Shown here one piece after another: positions 6,317 through 11,177 of a stretch of DNA of 11,177 nucleotides (the stretch's first letter is position 1; every line of letters begins with the position of its first letter). Below the pieces are notes generated by a model, which made no database searches, had not been told where the DNA came from, and saw nothing but the letters and a program-made list of their open reading frames with translations. The DNA comes from Flavobacteriales bacterium (GTDB lineage Bacteria > Bacteroidota > Bacteroidia > Flavobacteriales > BACL11): the NCBI GenBank assembly GCA_002730985.1, contig PCBP01000063.1, positions 1 through 11,177 of the forward strand. The letters run 5' to 3'. A program made the position numbers and the translations under genes.

Positions 6317-6842
6317 CTTCACCTCTTTTTGCACCAGTGAAAAGTTCTATACATCTTTTCATCCGTTTCAATTCATTATTAAAAATCTTCTCTACCATCT
6401 TAGGTTTCTTTTCTGCTAGTTCTTCTAATGACTTCTTACCATCTTTTTCTCGGTAAAGTCTGTCCTCTAATTTTTTAATGCTTTCTCTTGATTCTCGTTC
6501 GTTCTTTATTATTTCGTTTAATGCTTCTGCGACTTGTTCAAACCCCATACTGATAACCATCATTTGAGTCCTAAGTGAATTAACCTTACGATTCAATTTA
6601 TCATTTTCTATATCTTTTTCGGCAACTTCAGTTTCAAGGTTTGAAATCTTATCATAAACCCTTCTATGTTCTTTATAGATAACATTAGTAAAGTTTTTAA
6701 TACTCAGATAACCTACTGAGAAGGTTCCAACAAGTCCACCTATTAAAACTAAGTTCTTGAGTCCAAAGAAACCGAGAACTTTATTTATTAAAGGTAGTCT
6801 ACCCAGTAGACCACCCAAACCACCAAATAACCTACCAAACAT
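6270..6842 (-). CDS. Inner-membrane coiled-coil protein, putative i-spanin (Rz-like)
   Basis: 190 aa. A Gly/Leu-rich N-terminus is followed by one hydrophobic segment at about residues 29-48 (NLVLIGGLVGTFSVGYLSI). A long charged region (about 55-135) with heptad-like spacing is likely periplasmic coiled coil. The C-terminus is NNELKRMKRCIELFTGAK...NCTDFFG. A single N-terminal membrane anchor with a periplasmic coiled coil, overlapped by a lipoprotein gene, fits an i-spanin. The ATG shares one base with the FtsH stop (TAATG), with AAGGA 9 nt upstream, so translation is probably coupled to ftsH. An alternative is a membrane adaptor of FtsH; the overlapping lipoprotein favours the spanin reading. 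Confidence 0.72.
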   Translation of the reverse strand: MFGRLFGGLGGLLGRLPLINKVLGFFGLKNLVLIGGLVGTFSVGYLSIKNFTNVIYKEHRRVYDKISNLETEVAEKDIENDKLNRKVNSLRTQMMVISMGFEQVAEALNEIIKNERESRESIKKLEDRLYREKDGKKSLEELAEKKPKMVEKIFNNELKRMKRCIELFTGAKRGEDEKINCTDFFGKSAN

Positions 6843-8731
6843 TATACTTCTTCCTTATCGAAAAATACACTGTATCCATCAATATTGACTAAAGCACCAT
6901 CAAGTAACTTTTCGACTTCTTCACCAGTCAGTGTTTCCTTGTCCAATAAAAGTTCAGATAAATTCTTCAGACAGTCTTTGTTCATATCAAGGAGTTTTTG
7001 AGCCCTATCATATTCACCATCAACAATCCCTCGAATCTCTTTATCAATCTTTTCCAACATATCATCAGAAAGTTCATGCGTTTTCCAACCTTCTTCCATA
7101 TTGTTCAAGTTTAACATTCCCAAAGAACTCATACCCCATCGAGTAACCATATTTCTGGCAGTTCGAGTTGCACTTCTAATATCAGAAGATGCTCCTGGAG
7201 TATAATCACCAGCAAGAATTTCTTCTCCTACTCTACCACCTAGAGATATACATATAGAGTTTAGTAGTTGTGACTTGGTTGAGTGTTTCTCCTCAGATAG
7301 AAAAGATACATGACCCAAACTCTTTGTTCTTGGTATAATAGTAATCTTATCAATCTTTGCGTTATTGTCTAATATTAGACCCAACAAAGCATGCCCTGAT
7401 TCGTGCCAAGCAGTATTCTCAAGTTCTTTCTCGTCTTGCTTTCTAGACTTCTTTTCAGAACCATAAGCAACTTTTTCGATTGCTCTTTCTAGACAGTCTT
7501 GATTGATCTTCTTGAGTTCATCTTTGACTGCTAATAAAGCACTTTCATTTACAACATTTGTCAAATCAGCACCCGAGAAACCAACTGTCTTCTTTGACAA
7601 TCTCTCTACATTGATGTCATCTTCTAGTAAAGGAAGTTTTTTGAGACAAAGGTCTAATATCTTGAATCGACCATCTCTATCAGGTAAATCAACCGATACG
7701 TGCTTATCAAATCTTCCAGGTCTTAGTAATGCATCATCAAGAGTCTCTAACCTGTTAGTCGCACCAATAACAATCACATCAGAACCTAAACTGTTAAAAC
7801 CGTCCATCTCAACCAAAATCTGATTGAGTGTTTGATCCCTTTCAGAGTTCTTGTCACTGTTACTTCTTTTCTTACCAACAGCATCAATCTCATCAATGAA
7901 AACTACACAAGGTGAAGCTTCTCTTGCTTTTGCAAACATATCTCTTACTCTCGCAGCACCGACACCAACATACATTTCTACGAATTCAGAACCAGAGACA
8001 TACATAAAAGGAACACCAGATTCTCCAGCAATTGCTTTTGCGAACATAGTTTTACCAGTTCCAGAAGGACCATATAGAATAGCACCTTTTGGTAAATTAG
8101 CACCCATCTTCTTATACTTCTTATTACTCTTGAGGAAATCAACAATCTGTTCCAGTTCCTCTTTTGCTTCTTCATTACCAGCAATATCAGCAAACCTTAC
8201 ATCAGATTGTTCAGGTTCAAAGAACTTTGAAGTGCTTTCTGCTGGGGATGATGGTTTACTTCCACCAAAAGGATCACCAGGACCTGAACTCCCACCCATA
8301 CCAGAACCAGAACCGAAATGTGGTCCATTCTGCATATGTTTCATATTGCTCATAATTCTATTGAAAAAACAATATAGTCTCCACATTATGAAAGTTGACA
8401 CTGCTAAAAATATACCAAATAGAAGTATAACCACAGGGGTTAATATAGGTTTACTTTCAGAACTGAAGGTGTAATATATCTTATTCTCTTTAACCTCTTT
8501 TAAACTGTCCACTTCACCACTAGGTCTTGAAGTTTTATATCTATTCTCACCAATAGTATAATCAATAAACCTTTCACTGAAAACTACACTATCAGTTGAT
8601 TTATTTCTTACACTTTCCACAAAATGTGAATAACTGGTTTCTTTTATAGGTGTTCCCCTATAAGACTGAAAAAAGAAAAACCCCGTTGTGAATAAACCTA
8701 AAATGGCAATTACTATCAACTTTTTTTTCAT
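6842..8731 (-). CDS. ftsH: Phage-encoded FtsH, membrane AAA+ zinc metalloprotease
   Basis: 629 aa, full length for FtsH. Layout: transmembrane segment 1 (about 4-21), periplasmic domain (22-96), transmembrane segment 2 (about 97-116), Gly/Ser-rich linker (138-158). The AAA+ domain has Walker A GPSGTGKT (221-228), pore loop EMYVGVG (Tyr254, where bacterial FtsH usually has Phe), Walker B VVFIDEID (276-283), and GATNR...LLRPGRFD with arginine fingers Arg337 and Arg340. The zinc-protease domain has HESGH (443-447; usual form HEAGH) and third ligand Asp517 in GASSDIRSAT. All catalytic residues are present, so it should be an active ATP-driven hexamer degrading membrane and short-lived proteins. 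FtsH is normally a host housekeeping enzyme, so its presence among phage genes is unusual. It starts 14 nt after the preceding stop, with AGGAAAGGA upstream, and directly precedes the spanin-like pair. Confidence 0.96.
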   Translation of the reverse strand: MKKKLIVIAILGLFTTGFFFFQSYRGTPIKETSYSHFVESVRNKSTDSVVFSERFIDYTIGENRYKTSRPSGEVDSLKEVKENKIYYTFSSESKPILTPVVILLFGIFLAVSTFIMWRLYCFFNRIMSNMKHMQNGPHFGSGSGMGGSSGPGDPFGGSKPSSPAESTSKFFEPEQSDVRFADIAGNEEAKEELEQIVDFLKSNKKYKKMGANLPKGAILYGPSGTGKTMFAKAIAGESGVPFMYVSGSEFVEMYVGVGAARVRDMFAKAREASPCVVFIDEIDAVGKKRSNSDKNSERDQTLNQILVEMDGFNSLGSDVIVIGATNRLETLDDALLRPGRFDKHVSVDLPDRDGRFKILDLCLKKLPLLEDDINVERLSKKTVGFSGADLTNVVNESALLAVKDELKKINQDCLERAIEKVAYGSEKKSRKQDEKELENTAWHESGHALLGLILDNNAKIDKITIIPRTKSLGHVSFLSEEKHSTKSQLLNSICISLGGRVGEEILAGDYTPGASSDIRSATRTARNMVTRWGMSSLGMLNLNNMEEGWKTHELSDDMLEKIDKEIRGIVDGEYDRAQKLLDMNKDCLKNLSELLLDKETLTGEEVEKLLDGALVNIDGYSVFFDKEEV

Positions 8732-8745
8732 AAAATAATCCTTTC

Positions 8746-9966
8746 CTAATTTCTAGAAGGTCTTTGACTTTCAATGTATAATAAAACTTTCTTTAGAAGT
8801 TTTCTGATTACTGGATGTCTACTATCAAAATTGAATGCCATAAAATAAGCAAACAAATTTGGTGATGCTGTAAAAAGACTTTTATCTAATCGTTTAACAT
8901 TAGCAATAGCCTTTTGCTTCGTTCTATACTTATTTAGTAGTTCACTTGAGATGTTCAAAGCATATGCTTCTATCTCATCTGAATTTCCTAGATATACTCT
9001 ACTTGAATAAAAGTCTTTCAACTCTTTACTTATCTTTGGTTTATACTCAGAAGTTTTAACATAACCTCTATTTCTATACTGTGACATATGAAGATATTCG
9101 TGTTGAATTGCATCAGTTAGTTCATTACTGAATTTCGTCCACATATCATTGTCCAAATTTAGTAAAACTTCTGGGTCTGAAACTTTCAATTCTATTTGAA
9201 CTGCAACATCATCTCCAGTCTTATCATTTTCTGGGTCATAATAAGCATTTATTACTATAGACCCTGAAGCAATTTTACTAGACTTTTCAATTGTTATTTC
9301 CACATCATACTTTCTACGAAGAGTCTTTTCAATCTCATTAGCTATTGCTCTGATTGTCATATTCTTGTTAACAATCTTAGACTTAGACTTTCCTATAAGG
9401 GATTTTATATTCCTTCTAGGTATTTCATGTGTCTTACCTTCAACAAAAATACTTTCTTCTTCGTCTTTCTTTTTCTTTTTCTTTTTCTTTTTTTTCAAAT
9501 CAACAGGAGGGTCTCCCACTAGTCCACCTAATTTTGACCCATCACCGATTGCATTTGATATTTCTTCTATAAAGATATAATCCTCATTGTTTAATGATTC
9601 TAAAAATTGTGAGTATCTAGATTCAACTAATACAAAACTGTTTTCATTATCTTTAAGTATATCATAGTTGTCTTGTTCTTTCAAGAGAAATAATGCTCCA
9701 GCAATATTTGCAAGGGTTGACCTTCCAAGTGGCCCTAAAATTCTCTTGAGATTGAAGACAAATATATCCAGTCTTGTCAAAGCATCTTTCTCTTCTTTAG
9801 TTTTCAAGGTTTTACTCTTTCTTAGAATTTTACCTTTTTCGTCAACTATTCCAAGTTCGTATGCTTTTGTTTTCTTAATGGGTTTTATCATTCTAGAAAT
9901 TATCTTGTATAGAACAACATAATTCAAAGCATTTGATATAAAACTTTCTCGCAATATACTTTTCAT
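8746..9966 (-). CDS. Hypothetical phage protein with poly-lysine tract and HExxH zinc-protease motif
   Basis: 406 aa in three parts. Residues 1-150 (FISNALNYVVLYKIISRMIKP, TKAYELGIVDEKGKIL, RLDIFVFNLKRILG) form an N-terminal domain that I believe recurs in T4-like phage proteins, possibly virion components, from memory only. Residues 158-167 are ten consecutive lysines followed by DEEE, a charged hinge. Residues 185-406 contain DAIQHEYLHMSQYRNRG, an HExxH zinc-metalloprotease motif (His289, Glu290, His293), with NSDEIEAYALN (Glu331 or Glu333) about 40 residues later as a possible third ligand. This suggests a phage peptidase, perhaps packaged or acting in head or tail maturation. The substrate is unknown. 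The ATG overlaps the previous stop (ATGA), with GGAG 5 nt upstream. Confidence 0.82.
   Translation of the reverse strand: MKSILRESFISNALNYVVLYKIISRMIKPIKKTKAYELGIVDEKGKILRKSKTLKTKEEKDALTRLDIFVFNLKRILGPLGRSTLANIAGALFLLKEQDNYDILKDNENSFVLVESRYSQFLESLNNEDYIFIEEISNAIGDGSKLGGLVGDPPVDLKKKKKKKKKKDEEESIFVEGKTHEIPRRNIKSLIGKSKSKIVNKNMTIRAIANEIEKTLRRKYDVEITIEKSSKIASGSIVINAYYDPENDKTGDDVAVQIELKVSDPEVLLNLDNDMWTKFSNELTDAIQHEYLHMSQYRNRGYVKTSEYKPKISKELKDFYSSRVYLGNSDEIEAYALNISSELLNKYRTKQKAIANVKRLDKSLFTASPNLFAYFMAFNFDSRHPVIRKLLKKVLLYIESQRPSRN
9466..9495 (-). repeat. A-rich hexanucleotide repeat encoding ten lysines
   Basis: On the plus strand four tandem CTTTTT units (9469-9492) run into an eight-T tract (9488-9495). 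The coding strand is A8 followed by repeated GAAAAA, in frame as Lys158-Lys167. Such runs are prone to replication or polymerase slippage. Confidence 0.9.
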
Positions 9967-10349
9967 ATACTCTCCAATTGAGTTAGAATAAAATTATCAA
10001 TAGTTATCTCATCAGACATTACATTTCTACCATTGACACCATGAACTATTTCTGGCATATATGATAGATATAATAGAAAAGTTTTCAGTAAGGGCCAATA
10101 CTCCTCTTCCATCTTGAAGAACAATATTCTAGTAGCATCTCTATTCTCAAAGACATTATAGAATGCGATGATGTGATTCAGAATCAATCTTGTCTTGATC
10201 TCACCACCCCTATTATACTTATTGAATAATCTTTTGACGTATTTTATTCTACTCATATCTTCAAAGAAATCCTCAGATGAAACGCACTGAGGATTTCTGT
10301 AAGATATTTCAGAGAACATATCAACATTCTCTTTACTAATATTAAACAT
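9963..10349 (-). CDS. Conserved hypothetical phage protein
   Basis: 128 aa from ATG 10349; an in-frame TTG just before it at 10352 is a less likely start. Sequence features are NPQCVSSEDFFEDMSRIKYVKRLFNKYNRGGE, RLILNHIIAFYNVFENRDATRILFFKMEEEYWPLLKTFLLYLSYMPE. It looks helical and soluble, with many aromatic residues. From memory this style of sequence recurs in T4-like phages as an uncharacterised protein, but I cannot name a function. It begins 3 nt after the stop of the 162-aa gene and its stop overlaps the next ATG (ATGA), so the three genes are tightly coupled. Confidence 0.82.
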   Translation of the reverse strand: MFNISKENVDMFSEISYRNPQCVSSEDFFEDMSRIKYVKRLFNKYNRGGEIKTRLILNHIIAFYNVFENRDATRILFFKMEEEYWPLLKTFLLYLSYMPEIVHGVNGRNVMSDEITIDNFILTQLESI

Positions 10350-10352
10350 CAA

Positions 10353-10841
10353 TCAAACTTCTGAACCCTCAGTTACATTATCGTCATCTGAGTGATTGGT
10401 TTTAGACAAAACTTGACTTAATACTTGTAAAGCACCTTCTGTCATAGTGATTGTGCTAAAAATATTTCGTCTTTGAGCATCAGCCGTCTTCAACTCCGAA
10501 ATCAATGAATTTCTCTCGTGATGCAACTTTGTAAGTTCCACAACATGTTTATCATCTTTTGGTGTTTCTTCAGTTACAAATCCAGATAAAGCAGAAATAG
10601 CACCATCAACTTGAGTGACACCTGTGTGCTTTTCAGTGATGAATTCCTGCAACTTGTTGAACAAGTCAGTATTCTTTTGATTAGAACTAACCAATACAGT
10701 TCTTTGCTGTAAGATTATATCAATCAATCCATCTATAGATGTGACAGCAGATTCTCCAACAATACCACCAACACCAACTGGAGTTTTCTTAACTTCATCG
10801 GTTTCGGTAATAGTTTCAATAGTTTCTTCAGTAGTACTCAT
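10353..10841 (-). CDS. Acidic hypothetical protein, helical
   Basis: 162 aa from ATG 10841, chosen because GGAGG lies 5 nt upstream. An in-frame ATG at 10853 would place that GGAGG partly inside the coding region. The N-terminus is rich in Thr and Glu (STTEETIETITETDEVKK), then a short Gly/Val stretch. The remainder looks helical, with possible coiled coil at about 60-120. No family is recognised. It is the first gene after the promoter at 10875-10903 and leads the run of genes down to the lipoprotein. Confidence 0.8.
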   Translation of the reverse strand: MSTTEETIETITETDEVKKTPVGVGGIVGESAVTSIDGLIDIILQQRTVLVSSNQKNTDLFNKLQEFITEKHTGVTQVDGAISALSGFVTEETPKDDKHVVELTKLHHERNSLISELKTADAQRRNIFSTITMTEGALQVLSQVLSKTNHSDDDNVTEGSEV

Positions 10842-10846
10842 TAAAT

Positions 10847-10851
10847 CCTCC
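10847..10851 (-). promoter_or_regulatory. Ribosome binding site deciding the 10841 start
   Basis: A perfect GGAGG on the minus strand, 5 nt before the ATG at 10841. It overlaps the upstream in-frame ATG at 10853, which therefore is unlikely to be the main start. Confidence 0.8.
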
Positions 10852-10874
10852 ATATTATATTTAACTACATTTAT

Positions 10875-10903
10875 ATTATAAACTATATTTATAACATTGT
10901 CAA
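10875..10903 (-). promoter_or_regulatory. Consensus sigma70-type promoter
   Basis: TTGACA (10903-10898), a 17-nt spacer and TATAAT (10880-10875) on the minus strand match the consensus exactly. The predicted start is near 10868, giving a leader of about 27 nt to the ATG at 10841. Like the promoter at 5898-5926, the -35 is followed by AT (TTGACAAT). It lies in the 83-nt gap between the window-edge gene and the 162-aa gene. Confidence 0.82.
10886..10893 (-). promoter_or_regulatory. T4-type late promoter box TATAAATA inside the sigma70 spacer
   Basis: An exact TATAAATA on the minus strand sits between the -35 and -10 hexamers of the consensus promoter. If used, its start would be near 10880. 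In such AT-rich DNA a chance match is possible, so this is less certain than the box at 1221-1228. Confidence 0.42.
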
Positions 10904-10924
10904 TAACTTTTTTCTAAACTATTT

Positions 10925-11177
10925 TTATGGAGTGGGTGGATTAACAGGTAATGAATACGTCTTACCATTAGTTGTGATTAAAGTTATTTGTCCGTTGGTC
11001 TCTTCACTGAGTGCTATCTGACTACCATCATTAAACCAATTAGCGAGGGTGGTATCAGGGTCTGTAACTGTACTTGCTCTCTGAGTCCAAGAATCTGAAG
11101 AAGAGTTATAATCAAAAAAGTATATCTCACTCGGTGATGTATGATAACCCATAGTTCCCACAGCTACTAAATTTTTA
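10925..11177 (-). CDS. C-terminal end of an unrecognised protein (partial)
   Basis: The frame is open from the window edge to the TAA at 10925-10927, giving at least 83 residues that end in LPVNPPTP. A GTG at 11161 could be read as a start, but the frame continues upstream without a stop (NLVAVGTMGYHTS), so this is more likely the tail of a longer protein. The sequence is rich in Ser, Thr, Gly and aromatics (IYFFDYNSSSDSWTQRAS, ITLITTNGKTYSL) and looks beta-rich, as in virion or tail proteins. No family is recognised. The promoter region follows its stop directly, and no terminator hairpin is evident. Confidence 0.6.
   Translation of the reverse strand, partial: KNLVAVGTMGYHTSPSEIYFFDYNSSSDSWTQRASTVTDPDTTLANWFNDGSQIALSEETNGQITLITTNGKTYSLPVNPPTP

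Noticed and set aside
7851..8474. Plus-strand open frame of 207 codons
   Set aside because: It is antisense to the N-terminal and AAA+ region of FtsH, where the minus-strand product has all family motifs. The long frame is a codon-use shadow.
10904..10924. Possible terminator between the window-edge gene and the promoter
   Set aside because: The stretch is A/T-rich, but I could not find a stem with more than a few pairs, and there is no T-run after a hairpin.
1..11177. tRNA genes, CRISPR arrays, insertion sequences
   Set aside because: Nearly all of the window is protein-coding with gaps under 85 bases. No cloverleaf, spaced direct repeats or transposase motifs were seen by eye.

Overview
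The window reads as part of the genome of a T4-like, tailed, double-stranded DNA phage with AT-rich DNA. Every gene I can support lies on the minus strand, so transcription runs from high to low coordinates, with spacings of a few bases and ATGA, GTGA or TAATG overlaps throughout. The evidence for a T4-like phage is a primase of gp61 length and layout (CxxC...CxxC zinc site plus TOPRIM), a spanin-like pair, TATAAATA late-promoter boxes and a homing endonuclease. The nrdJ + thyX pairing, and a 'fractured' intein gene of a type previously seen in marine metagenome data, suggest a marine phage of a Gram-negative host. That last point is inference.

Right part (11177 to 5930): the end of an unrecognised protein is followed by a consensus sigma70-type promoter that also carries a TATAAATA box. 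The promoter precedes a small acidic protein (162 aa), a 128-aa hypothetical protein, a 406-aa protein with a run of ten lysines and an HEYLH zinc-protease motif, a complete phage-borne FtsH AAA+ metalloprotease, and an inner-membrane coiled-coil protein overlapping a lipoprotein. The last two look like an i-spanin/o-spanin pair for host lysis.

Middle (5926 to 2920): a second consensus promoter (TTGACA, 17 nt, TATAAT) is placed so that its predicted start site falls on the primase ATG, which suggests a leaderless transcript. Then come primase, a small hypothetical protein, a CBS-less IMP dehydrogenase/GMP reductase family enzyme and a flavin-dependent thymidylate synthase (ThyX). These genes form a DNA replication and nucleotide-supply operon.

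Left part (2910 to 1) holds the main discovery: the class II (adenosylcobalamin) ribonucleotide reductase gene nrdJ is broken into two genes. The upstream gene ends in an N-terminal split-intein half (107 aa). The downstream gene, visible only from its start codon at 488, begins with a 36-aa C-terminal intein half ending in His-Asn, followed by the rest of the reductase. A free-standing HNH homing endonuclease gene sits between them. The two proteins should be joined by protein trans-splicing at KPSG|TVSQ. The endonuclease gene has its own TATAAATA box, placed inside a short hairpin so that a late transcript would lack the arm that masks the ribosome binding site. This would parallel the late expression logic of T4 intron-encoded endonucleases.

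No tRNA, rRNA, CRISPR array or insertion sequence was seen. No gene-free stretch exceeds 75 bases.
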